The position numbers were made by a program, and so were the translations under genes. Source: Ophiodon elongatus (Eukaryota > Chordata > Actinopteri > Perciformes > Hexagrammidae). From it: a stretch of 64,000 nucleotides of DNA. The stretch is from the NCBI GenBank assembly GCA_016806645.1, contig JACSYO010002116.1, positions 5,177,001 to 5,241,000 of the forward strand. Reading direction: 5' to 3'. Below, in pieces: positions 14,592 to 26,000 of this stretch. Within the stretch, counting starts at the first letter, position 1; the number at the start of each line of letters is the position of its first letter. The notes beneath the pieces are model-generated. The model saw nothing but the letters and a program-made list of their open reading frames with translations. It made no database searches and was not told the DNA's origin.

Positions 14592-15237
14592 TTTTGCACA
14601 TTACCTGAGGAATCAGTGCCTGTTGAGGCTGGGGAAGCTGTAAAGAAAAAGAAAATACCAACATGAACATTTTGTTGACTTGATATTACAGATTTTAACT
14701 CCCGGACTCTTATAATTTTATGACCTATATCATCGAAACTGCTTTATGTTATTGTCTGTCTTTACGTCTCTCTTCCATGTTTATGTCACTATATGTATTT
14801 TTTTTTAATCACAATGCTTCACCAAGAAAAAATACATTTGAGGAACTAGGAAGCACAAGGAAAAGACAGATTCCAGGAGTCAATTTAAAAGGGTGCAATG
14901 GGACAGACAGATCAAAGCTTGAGGCATTTTAAATGTACTGCTCTATGACCTAACCTGCGATTATTTGACCAGTGTGTAGGATTTAGTAGCATCTAGCGGT
15001 GAGGTTTCAAATTGCAACCAAATAAATACCCCTTTTCTCATACCTCCCTTTTCAACTACAGTGACATATGAAGAAATGTCTGTGTAATTCATGTTGTCTA
15101 GTATATACCAACCAATATATTTCCAAGGGAAGTATGAGCAGAGGACTTTCCAAAATGAAGTGTGAGACAATGCAAAATCAGCCTATGTTTCACCTGATGA
15201 GGTACATTGTACAGTTGTTGAGGGGGTTGCTGCTGCT

Positions 15238-15269
<32 letters not shown>

Positions 15270-16028
15270 TGTTGTTGTTGTTGCTGCTGCTGCTGCTGCT
15301 GTTGTTGTTGTTGTTGCTGTTGCTGCTGTTGTTGTTGTTGTTGTTGCTGCTGCTGTTGATACTGCTGGAGGGCTGTATTGAGCTGAGACTATATACGTTA
15401 CACAGGAGAGATAATAAAGAACATAGGTGAGCTAATGGCTTATTACACTGAAGAACAGCTTTAGATATGAGCACAGCAAGAAGCATAGATTGCTGAGTGT
15501 GCTTAGGACTCTCTCGCTGTGACTGACCTGCTGTAGTGCGGCTGCGGCAGCTGCTGCAGCCTGCTGCTGCAAGGCAGCAGTTTGCTGAGACAGCTGATAG
15601 TTTGCAGCAGATTGGTTGCTGAGAGAGGCTGCAGCCAAGGCTGACTGTTGAGAGTAAACAGATGGGGAAGCTCCCAGAAGAGATGGCTGCTGCACACCAA
15701 GAGCTGCAATTAGGTAAAACAAGGCCCCAAATTCAGAGAGGTGTGGAAACTCACAATGAATGGGCAACGTTGGTATAGAATCAGATGGGGCATATGATGT
15801 GATGACAAACGTAAAAGACAGTATAACTCCATATAATCAAAAGAGTACATTAAATATTTGTGTAACTGTGAGGGAGGGAATGAAACTGCCCAGACCCCCT
15901 GGTTTTCTACACTCACAATGCAGGCTATTGAGGTCAAGGGACGGTCCCGAGTGGCCCGGCTGGGACACCGCTGTGGCAGCAAATTGTGTTGCCCACGGCG
16001 GGTTCTTCGGTCCCCCGTATTGGGCCAT
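1041..16028 (-). CDS. ccar1: Cell division cycle and apoptosis regulator 1 (CCAR1/CARP-1)
   Basis: Nuclear coactivator that links Mediator, nuclear receptors, p53 and Wnt transcription with apoptosis signalling (family knowledge). Coding exons, 5' to 3': 16028-15917, 15703-15528, 15382-15194, 14637-14605, 14175-13979, 13770-13644, 13101-12985, 11941-11752, 11573-11441, 11335-11180, 10685-10460, 9970-9857, 9580-9414, 8556-8346, 7156-7073, 6939-6751, 6594-6403, 6287-6066, 5972-5843, 5549-5461, 4224-4084, 3974-3854, 3699-3517, 2736-2531, 1121-1041. They join in phase to 1,261 aa (human 1,150). Domains in order: MAQYGGPKNPPWATQF N-terminus; polyQ at 105-148; S1-like domain about 210-270; Arg/Ser-rich segment about 425-465; DBC1-type region about 550-680; SAP motif about 735-775; acidic/lysine-rich tract about 885-1015; EF-hand-like segment about 1020-1065 (FDQSHCGYLLERDLEEILY); C-terminal coiled coil about 1140-1235. 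The start was chosen because the N-terminus matches the family. Two donors (8346, 6066) are not GT. Confidence 0.95.
4470..4950. repeat. Dispersed teleost repeat in ccar1 intron
   Basis: Contains phrases I recognise from a common fish interspersed repeat: tttttggactgcgttt, tgaccatatttggactg, and tcgccccctgatggc followed by atgcaagtttaag. No coding capacity. The class (SINE-like or non-autonomous DNA element) is not determined. Confidence 0.5.
5973..6065 (-). other. ccar1: GC-AG intron of ccar1
   Basis: The 93-bp intron begins GCAAGC after exonic AAG and ends in TTTTCAG. No GT lies at a usable phase at the end of this exon. The AAG|GCAAG context is the strong form usually seen at natural GC donors. 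Joining the exons keeps the frame through a lysine-rich to acidic segment (KKK then CDDK). Confidence 0.75.
10745..11105. repeat. Probable non-autonomous DNA transposon relic
   Basis: The right edge reads gttgggactctaaaaaggt then tgagaaccactgg, a terminal phrase typical of dispersed vertebrate repeats of hAT-like character. The left part has ggggtcggtatccccaag. No transposase frame remains. It lies in a ccar1 intron. Confidence 0.4.
12985..13101 (-). other. ccar1: 39-codon Gln/Pro-rich symmetric exon of ccar1
   Basis: Flanked by CTAG on the acceptor side and GTAACC on the donor side. It is phase 0 at both ends and open throughout, encoding a segment starting HQQQQPLPQ and ending MDNRQN. I cannot align it to human CCAR1, where the S1-like domain is followed directly by the TLPN-type linker. 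It could be constitutive, or a cassette whose skipping keeps the frame. The donor is weak beyond GTAA. Confidence 0.6.
14966..15130. repeat. Dispersed teleost SINE-like repeat fragment
   Basis: Contains gaccagtgtgtaggattta and catctagcggtgaggtt, the opening of a repeat common in fish introns. It lies in the ccar1 intron next to the polyQ exon and is non-coding. Confidence 0.5.
15227..15358 (-). repeat. ccar1: Polyglutamine-encoding CAG/CAA repeat in ccar1
   Basis: Forty-four consecutive glutamine codons (residues 105-148), written on the plus strand as blocks of CTG and TTG. CAG and CAA codons occur in short runs of one to six, so the tract is interrupted at DNA level but pure at protein level. 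Flanks are LNTALQQY before and PPQQLYNVPHQ after. Confidence 0.95.
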
Positions 16029-16078
16029 GACTCACTCACGTTCAAGGCAGTCTCTCTTCACCAGGCCAATAATTGTCA
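16029..16078 (-). other. ccar1: 5' UTR part of ccar1 exon 2
   Basis: A good acceptor (pyrimidine-rich tract ending TTTCTAG at 16081-16079) precedes 50 non-coding bases and the start codon. The start context has G at -3 and G at +4. This implies a separate upstream non-coding exon 1. Confidence 0.6.
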
Positions 16079-16880
16079 CTAGAAACATAACCAAAGAAAA
16101 TAAATAACATTAAATGAGGCATATTAGTAAGAAGACAAATAGATAACACGGGGAAAGGATTTTTTTTATAGTTTGTGTGCACCCAAATGAATACACACTA
16201 ACAGTGAAATACATTTCAAAGATGACACAAGGTTTTGTTCAATTAACAAACTTGAACTGTATCTCAGTGAAAAATTAAAAGTGTATAAATCCCAAGCAGC
16301 TAATGTGGATTACCCATAACCTGTCACTGTTTACTTTGCAATGCAGTGACTGAGGTTGTACAGAGAGACGTGTGCATTAGTTAGTGGTCAAAGAAGCCAG
16401 CAAAGCAACAATGAGCACTAAAACAACGTCCAACGTAGCATCAGAGCTTGGTGATAAGCAGTATGATGGTATAACAATACGTTAACGCCATTAGACTGAA
16501 ATAATCCATTAAAAGGGGTGATGTGACGTTAAATTCCTACTTTGAGGGGACACAATACATCTTCGAAACACGTCCTATCAGAACACGGTGACGTTAACCT
16601 TGATTTGCTCCGCAGATTAGTAACTGCTCACAAAGACGGGCTCAACGGCAGTTATCGAACGTTAGCCACCAACTGACAGTAGGCTCGCTCAGGCAGCTAG
16701 CACGTTAACGCGTAACTACATCTACTCCGATATTGCCGTTACCGTTACTAATTCACGTTAACTAAATATATATTTTAATCTCGGGTAACGTGTGTTTATT
16801 ACGGCTCGGTCCACATTGCGACATTAACGCGCAGCGTGGCTGCTGTGAGACAGACATGACGCTAGGAGCGCTACATAGCG

Positions 16881-16931
16881 AGCTAGCTAGCGCTTAGCAT
16901 TTGGACGCTAGCTGGCTAGCGCTTAGCATTT
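16881..16931. repeat. 22-bp imperfect direct duplication in ccar1 intron 1
   Basis: Copies at 16881-16902 and 16910-16931 differ at one base and share the core gctagcgcttagcattt. They lie in a GCTAGC-rich stretch of intron 1 near the promoter. Confidence 0.7.
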
Positions 16932-17162
16932 AGAAGCCGTTAGCTTTGTTGCAAGATTAGCCTCGTGCTGGATTTGTTATCGAACGCGAGGCCCGAACCA
17001 ACGGCCGCTGTCTGTCCGTTGGCGCTAAGCGACCAGTGTTTTAAAACACTAAAAACACACACAGCAAATACCGTTAACTCTACCATCAACTGCACTTTAA
17101 ATGTCTGCGATAACGAATGTAGTAGTTTCTTTATTAAAAATGTGTCAACAGAGCTCGCTTAC

Positions 17163-17260
17163 CACTGTCCTGCGCCGGCCAATGTAGACATGAACTGCGC
17201 ATGCGCGGACCGAGAGGCAACTGCTCTCTGCAGCCGAGATTTGTTGGAAGAGTGGTTCAT
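17163..17260 (-). promoter_or_regulatory. ccar1: ccar1 core promoter and non-coding exon 1
   Basis: On the minus strand a strong donor (ACAGTG|GTAAGC) sits at 17163/17162, the expected end of a short non-coding first exon. Just upstream are a CCAAT-type box (17179-17183, plus orientation) and a perfect GCGCATGCGC palindrome at 17197-17206, the NRF1 consensus. The surrounding 16,600-17,250 is locally CpG-rich for this window. The exact start site cannot be read from sequence. Confidence 0.55.
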
Positions 17261-17390
17261 TTGTATTGTCAAATATATCGTTGTTTATGAGTAAAAATAG
17301 AGATAATCATTAAGTATGAAGTCTAAATTCACTATATTTTGACTGTTTTTAGTGTTTAAATTAATGTTCTTGTTTTCTTTTGCATAATGT

Positions 17391-17471
17391 TTTGATGCTT
17401 TTAATGGTTTTATGTGAAGCACTTTGAATTGCCTTGTTGAAATGTGCTATACAAATAAACTTGCCTTGCCT
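17391..17471 (+). repeat. 3' tail of a LINE-type retroelement
   Basis: Contains gaagcactttgaattgcct then tgctatacaaataaacttg and a short TTGCC tandem end. This is the characteristic 3' end of a fish non-LTR element, truncated to about 80 bp. Confidence 0.6.
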
Positions 17472-17730
17472 TTCGTTCCTGTAACAGGATGTGATTCTTT
17501 ATTTCTCTGCCCACGTGCGACGTGTCAGGACTCATAACTGGAGGAACAATAACTAAAACTAAAGTTTGAGGTGAAAAAAAGGAAATCAACAACAGAATTG
17601 CTTTCAAACTGTGAACTTTGTTTGAAACAGTGATACAGTCAATCTGAAGAATGGAACACAAAGCACATGTATATCATACAGGTTACACAGCAAACTCCTG
17701 CTTGATACATATTTAAAGCCTAAATAACAT

Positions 17731-17736
17731 TTTATT
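17731..17736 (-). promoter_or_regulatory. nfu1: Candidate nfu1 polyadenylation signal
   Basis: AATAAA on the minus strand, about 475 bases after the nfu1 stop codon. Placed by motif only. Confidence 0.35.
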
Positions 17737-18209
17737 AAAATTTCTAGATGATGCATTAACAAGCAAAATGGTTCGGTTATGTTTCATTAAGTATATGGCA
17801 GCAACAACTGAAATACCTCATCAAATCTTCACTCTGCATGGCCACAACCAATGTCAAAAACATTCACAATATTTCCATCCTATGAAAATATTCTTTCAAA
17901 ATATATATATATACTTTTTTTTTTAATGAAATAAATACATCACATTTACAGTCATCACAGCAAAAAAATTTGACTGGCTAGAAGAATGACTATGTTCTTT
18001 GACTACAGGTATATTATTTTATCTCCTTTTCTTGGTAACCGTGGCATTCAGTATGTACACATTACAGCGTGAACTCTTAACAGTATATAGTATGCGCACA
18101 AAATAGCAGGTCTCTCTTTTCTTTCTTAGGAGTGGACAATGGTAATTAGGGGAAATGATTTGTGGCTGTGTTTTTATACAGCGGAATAAATTTGTCTTCA
18201 AGGATGTTT

Positions 18210-19213
18210 TCATTCTTGCAATTTGCGTTCCAGCTCTGAGAAAACCTTTGCATTGATTTCATCCACTTCATCTTCCACCTGGGCCAAAAGAGACGATGGA
18301 ACGAATGTTAAAACGTGTCATAAAAGTTTGTAAAGACATATTGTACCAATTTTTTTAAATCATGACAAAAACGTGGTATAGATGCAAGTAAGTAATTGAA
18401 CATTTACTGTCTAGCTTCTTTGCCTCAGTCTTTAATTAAAATTAGATCACGGCATCATTTTCTGCATATAATAATTTAAATAGCAATACAGAATCTTCTG
18501 AAAACAATCCTGTAATAAAAACAATCGTGAATCTTGCACAACCTGCACAAATCTCCGCTTATCTGCAAAAACAAATCCTGCTAGAAAACTGATGTTGTTA
18601 ATCACCTGTTCCACGTTGTCTACTTCTGGGACATAAAACTGCAACATGTTCTGAATGCCGTTCTTAAGGGTGACGGTAGAACTGGGACACCCGGTGCAGG
18701 AACCGACCAGCTTCAGCTTGACTGTGCCTCCTTCAAACCCCTTATAGATGACGTCGCCTCCATCCTCCTGCACTGTAGGTCTTGTGAGGGAGAGAGACCA
18801 TATCAATTTGTTCAGAACAAAGCAGCCAAAAGCACAGACAGATTAACACGGTTATCTCAGCATGACTGTCCTTTACTACACTGTGACCATCATTGTTAGG
18901 AGTGCTCAGAAATATCAGAAAGGAAATATTTGATCAGGATTGAAATAACATTTAAAATGCGTACACAATAAAACAGAAAGCTATCCGATTGCAATAGACA
19001 AACTTTGGCCCTGTTATTAATATGTGATCCGATCTCAAGGAGACAGCTCTGCGTTCAGGTGTGAATTCACCCACATTGCATTGAGGAAGCAACGAGATCC
19101 AATAGCTCAGACCACATTCGGAGGTGGTCTGGGACACATATTGCCAAATTATTTTGGCAGTGTGTACATGAATGTGTCCTAAACCACAATGAATGACTAT
19201 GGGCCTACTCAAC

Positions 19214-19298
<85 letters not shown>

Positions 19299-21770
19299 TC
19301 GAGAAGGTGATCCACATCAGCTTGTGTAGCTGAGGGTTACGTTGCGTTTATACATTATGAAGATAAAACAGCCAACACTTTATTACTCCCACATTGTCAA
19401 CAGAAGCGCATAACAGCTTCACTCTTTCCATTCCGACCTTTCACAATAAGAGCCCTAGACATATCGGCCCAACATGTCATCAAGAGGCAACTGAACAAAA
19501 TAGCCTAATATATAGTACAGCAGTACAGTAGACAATAACCTTATGTTTTTAGGTTAATAAAATGTCCCAGAATTCACGAATATGTAGGATTATTACTACT
19601 CCTTTCTCCCGAAGGTTAAAAACCACAACGCACTCGGCCTTTGCAAACAGAAATTAAACATTTACATTTCTACTTTTTGCATATTTGCATAAAGAGAACA
19701 ATAAATAAAAACAGGAATGAATCAAATAAGAGGTATAAACAACTATAATAAGAATAGAAGTAAACATATGAACTATAAAAGAGAAATTAGCTGGCTGTTC
19801 AGCTGCACAGTTGATTAGCAGGGGGCACACATGATTGCATGAAGCACTCAGTTTTGCTAAATTGACCTCTGGTTATTAGTTTTGTACCTGATTCTGGTGT
19901 CCAGAAGCTCTTTTATCATAGACACAACATCATCATCATCTTCAGAAAAACCTACAAAAAATAAAAGTGGATATTTACGCAGTATACAGTCAGAAAGTGG
20001 TGTAACTCCAAGATATGGGGACATTGCATACTCACTGCTTTCATGGTGCACCACCCCCGTGGTTATCGGGTCACCACTCTCAAAGAACTTAGCAATGGCC
20101 TCCAAAGCGTGACGCTTAATGTCTGTCCATTCCACATCCTCGTCTGTCTGACAGGAAAACAAAGACCCCACGCGTTGATTCTCCACAAAGACTTCAGCAG
20201 AACAAAATCAAAGAGACAAGCTGTACGAGGACATTTAATACTTACTTTAGTGACTGTGATGAAGTCAGGGCCGTAGAACACACTTTTTACTCCTTCAATT
20301 TCAAACAGGTCCCTGAAAGAGACACGCTATCTTGTTATTGTTCAACAAACACAAACAGCATACCGATGATTCATTCATGTTAGTTAATTTGGTGATTAGG
20401 ACATCAACTTGTGCTGGCTTTTATCTACAGAGTCACTGATGATTGTGCCCCTTTTTACAATGTTGTCCGTTACGTGAAGACAAGACAAAATGTGTCGGCT
20501 AAACAAAATAAATTGACACAATTCTTTCATGCAGTCAGAAACCCTGTAGTGTCACATCCTGTATTATGCACAGGATGCATTTGTCACATCTACTGTATGT
20601 ACTCTTCTACCAAACAACTCCATCACCGTCTGAAGTTAAAGAAACAACCACAAATAGCTCAATGACGATAACATCCATTGTTAAATTATTATTAAAAAAA
20701 GAGAGAGAATGGAAAAGCCACACACCTCTTAAGCATATATTTAAACTTAGAAACCTCAACATTTTAGATTCCTGCCTTTTAAAAACTGCTATTTTATAAA
20801 AATCAGAAACAATACAACAGTGAACTTGGCACACAACCTGGCTAAAGATGAACATCCAGCTGAGCTCGGAGTGGGAAAGTCAAGCGTCCCACTTTCCAGG
20901 ACGGGTTTCCCGGGGAGGAACTTCAAGCTCCTGGGGTTTGGCGTGTCCTGAGTCTGGATGGACAGATGTCTTACTGAAAGATAGCAGACAAACAATTCCT
21001 CTGTTAAGTTTCATATGTTCATTTTTCTTGTTCTTCATTGAGCAATATGTCAGCAAAAAAAGATGCCAGAGAGTGAGTGGGCTGTATTTAGGTGTCCCAC
21101 ATCAAGGGTCTCTCACGTGAGGAGTGAGTGGTTCCTGTCCCGGGCCGAGGCTGAACTTTACTGAAGACCTGGATCGAGCGCTGTGATCGGTATGAGCTTC
21201 TGGTCTTCACTGGACACCTTGAAACGCAAAGAACACGTGTGTCTCGTCAGTGAACGAGACGCAAACTAATTAATTTCTTGAAGAAGGATTGGATAGTTGG
21301 CGGGAGGGCTGTGGTCGGTTTCTTCAGCTGATATCTCGGGAGTTTCGATGTAACAAAACAAGTCTACAATCTGGTGACATGTAGGTGTACAGCCCAAGCT
21401 GACTGACGTTAGAGGTGAACTCACATGCTTTTGATCAGGAAAGACCCGAAAAAACACATGTGAGAATAAAAGAGGACAAAAAAGTGAGAATAACCAGACC
21501 AGCTGTGTCGATACCTCCACCTATAAATGAAATGTATCGGAGTTAACATGACCTATGTCGCAGTTTGCTACTTATCCTTAGCTTAGCTAACTAATAGTAT
21601 CATCCCCGCCCCACCACGTGTATGTTTAATACAAGCGTTGCAACTTGTCATATCAGCAGCACAAAGTGTGTGTGAACGATGTGTCACCGCGGTGGAGGTT
21701 CAAACCTAAAGTTAGGCGTGCTTCTTGTCCGTAACAACTGCTGAAGTCCCCATCTCATGTGCGCCGCCAT
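18210..21770 (-). CDS. nfu1: NFU1 iron-sulfur cluster scaffold/carrier, mitochondrial
   Basis: Late-acting mitochondrial Fe-S protein that passes 4Fe-4S clusters to lipoyl synthase and other client enzymes (family knowledge). Exons, 5' to 3': 21770-21706, 21217-21117, 20973-20838, 20312-20246, 20147-20036, 19951-19888, 18780-18606, 18278-18210; total 789 nt, 262 aa, all phases consistent. Residues 1-58 form a basic, Arg/Ser/Thr-rich, acid-free presequence typical of matrix targeting. The Nfu N-terminal domain begins near SIQTQDTPNPRSLKFLPGKP and includes EGVKSVFYGPDFITVTK. The C-terminal NifU domain (about 180-245) carries RPTVQEDGGDVIYKGF and the cluster-binding pair Cys210-Thr-Gly-Cys213. 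The start was chosen at ATGGCGGCGCAC (A at -3, G at +4). It is tandem with ccar1 on the same strand, with its own promoter. Confidence 0.96.
19218..19297. repeat. (TG)n microsatellite in nfu1 intron
   Basis: Forty uninterrupted dinucleotide units between the nfu1 exons at 18,780 and 19,888. Confidence 0.98.
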
Positions 21771-21785
21771 TTTGTTTGTTTTGAA
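21760..21785 (-). promoter_or_regulatory. nfu1: YY1-like element at the nfu1 start codon
   Basis: The minus strand reads AAAATGGCGGCGC, matching the YY1 consensus AAnATGGCGGC and overlapping the initiator codon. Such sites often mark short-UTR housekeeping promoters. Matched by eye. Confidence 0.45.
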
Positions 21786-23019
<1,234 letters not shown>

Positions 23020-26000
23020 ATGGTACTCTGGATTATTTTCCCCATCTCCCTCTCGCTGGTGTCCTTCGCTGGAACATGGGCTGTGTAAGTTTACCAGAAA
23101 TTCACACGTTCTCACTTCAAACTGTGGTGAAACTATTCAAGCGTGTTTTTACAAGATCCGCTCCTTTATTCTACTGTCCGTGTGCCGCTATGCAAATACC
23201 AAGTTTAGTCTTCAACCTTTTGAACCTTCTCAGTAAATAAATCAGCTCATCAGTAATATTCACACCTGAAAGCTTGTACTTTTAAAGCTGACCAAGAAGC
23301 TGTAAGTGTAAGTTTCATGATAATGTGACTCCTAATTAGCAATTAACTTCATGATTATCAAGATTTGATATGTAAGTATTTGAACTGTACATTCCTGGCT
23401 AAGGACATTGAGATTCCAGTAGTGATAACATTTGGTCTTAGATAGGAAATGATGAGATGGCAGACGTGTGTTTCCCATGTTTTTATTATACTATTTTAAC
23501 TTTATATATGTCTTTGCTATCTTCGAAAAGCGTATCTGTAAAAGTTCAGAGTCAGAGCAGCATCCGAAGCTTATCTGCTGTCTACACGTCATATTATGAA
23601 ACAGCTGTGAAATATGTGGTCCGGCCCGTTTGTCTGTTGAAAGACAAGAACACCAGACTTTCAAGATGTGCCATTATGCAAACCGACAAACTGCTTCTTG
23701 AACCGAAATATGCATATGTTTGTAAAGATACTTGTTATTCATGCTTACAAACATTAAGCTCTGTTAAATATTAGTGAATACCCAGCAGTGAGGTTTTCTT
23801 TCCTCAGTCTGCTTTGTAATCCACTTCCGTTTAGAGTTATTTTTTTTCAAATCGCAGGAGCTCATTCTTCAGACTGGAGTCAGATGTTCTTTCTTTGTCA
23901 GTGTCAGAGAAATATTTTTGATCATTTATGGATGAATGAGCTTGAGTTGTCTAGTGATGAATGAACACCACAAGTTAGGTGCTGGTCAAAATGTCAGTGG
24001 TACAATAAAATCATTGGAGCTTGGGGAGCAGTCATTTATTGCCACCCAAGGTTTTGAAGAGTTAGAAAATATATATTTAACTTCCCAGAAATCCTATTAA
24101 ATGAATTTATTCAGAAAAACTAGAAGATAATGCTTTTTTTATGTTAAATTACAACACATAAATAATACAAAAACTACCATACAGTAGTTTGAATCTAAAG
24201 TCTCACACATCAAGAGCCCAAATAATAATATGTGTGTCACTATTTTGTTTCATATTTTCAGATATGGCCTGGCCTTCGCTAACAATCATGTGTGCTCTCT
24301 CAGTGACTGGTGAGTTGTCTCATTATTGTACATAGTTGATCATCATTATTTGGATGTGACAGAATCTCCAGAACCTCATTAATTTGTTTTCAGGGGGAAT
24401 CAGAACTACTGCAAGGCGAATCGGACCCCTGGATGTTGCCTTGTTCCCACTATAAGGTGAGAATGCACTCAATTTCACCTTTTTGATTATCCTTTTCAAT
24501 AGAATTAAATTGGGAGGTGTAATTAATCAAACTTAAAATTTCTAGCTCAAGTGGAAAAAGCGCACCAGAAAATTCACTTTTCACAGCCACAATCAATGCT
24601 GGATCCTTTCTGTGTGAGTTGACCTGCTAAACATCTCGCACATTATACATGATGTGAGCGATATTTGTTTTAACCACTGTGATCTCCTCTTTAGTTCTGC
24701 TCTTTTGTATATTCCACCATGCCCATATCATGGAGAGACATACATGTCACTCCATGCTGAGCAAGTTTGCGCTTGTCTTTGGTGTGGTGGCAGCCTTGGG
24801 GGCATTCGCAGCCGGAAACTGCAACGTAAGTATTGCACGTCCTGCTGTATCTGTTTGAATATGTTTAATTAGCAGCTTCAAATTGCTATCAAAGGGCCCA
24901 TATAACCGGTGAGGGAAATTCATCTCACAGAACAGTAAGCGGAGTTAGCTTACAATCATAAAATATGAACAATAAAGCCGAATAGCTCCAGTTTGCGTCT
25001 GTGCTAAAACGGCAAACAAAGGTGGGTAATATTTGTTTTAAGTCACCTGTAATGATTAATTGGAGCACAAGCAAAGTTTTCACAGGCTTCTACACCTCTT
25101 CTACTGTTTTTAACACAAGATGGATCAGTTTTCAGTAAACTACCATTTTTATTTGACTGATATCAAAAGTGTATTAAAGAACCAATACCAACATTTCATT
25201 TACTGATGTTACCAAACTATTAAACAGGAGGGGATGGGAACCAGTTACAATTAAAATGAGTTACTGTGTTTTTTTTTAACCACAATCCACCACCCAAACA
25301 CTGAGCCTATGCCTCTCCAATCAAAAAAAATAGCAATTTGTCAGGTGACATAGTGGTTTTGTTGCACTCCAACTGCATAGGGTTGTTTCAATAAATAGTA
25401 CAGACCTTCAACACGCACATCTATCAATGTTTATAACTATCTCTTCATCGGTTGACGCTGGAAACTTCTGCCTGTCCACCACAGCCGGGCTACCTGGCGC
25501 TGCTTCACTACCTGGGCGCTGCCCTCAGCTTCATGTGCATCTGCTTCTACACCGTCCTGCTCACTGCGCTGACCGGCAAGTGTGTGCTGACCGGATATGA
25601 GAGGCTTCTCTACCCGTTTCGCATCACCTCCACTGTGATTCAAACCATTGTCACCATCTGCTGTATCCTTTCATGAGTTCATTATGTTTGTGTGGTAGGT
25701 ATTCCACACAAATCTTCTTGTTGAGGGCGTTGGGATGAAAGGTGTGCACTGAGTTGTGACATTTACGCAACAGACTTCAGCAGCGACGCCCCGAGTTACG
25801 CTCTCCAGATGCTCTCCAGCTGCTCTCCAGCTGCTCTATAGCTCCTCTATAGCTGCTCTACAGCTCCTCTATAGCTGCTTTATATCTGCTCTATAGCTGC
25901 TCTACATCTGCTTTATAGCTCCTCTACAGCTGCTCTACAGCTGCTCTATAGCTGCTCTACAGCTGCTCTACAGCTGCTCTATAGCTGCTCTACAGCTGCT

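Larger units (their letters stand above)
17295..18209. other. ccar1-nfu1 intergenic region with nfu1 3' UTR
   Basis: No exon seen. Positions 17391-17471 are the 3' tail of a non-LTR retroelement (next entry). The nfu1 3' UTR probably occupies about 17,715-18,209. Confidence 0.55.

Noticed and set aside
15068..15430. Plus-strand polyleucine open frame of 120 codons
   Set aside because: It is the antisense of the ccar1 polyglutamine exon.
15190..15486. Asn/Ser-repeat minus-strand frame
   Set aside because: It is the same polyQ repeat read in a shifted frame. The Q frame alone is flanked by correct splice sites and CCAR1 homology.
16965..17294. 109-codon plus-strand frame over the ccar1 promoter
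   Set aside because: It overlaps the CpG promoter and exon 1 of ccar1, has no recognisable domain, and its Cys content follows local base composition.
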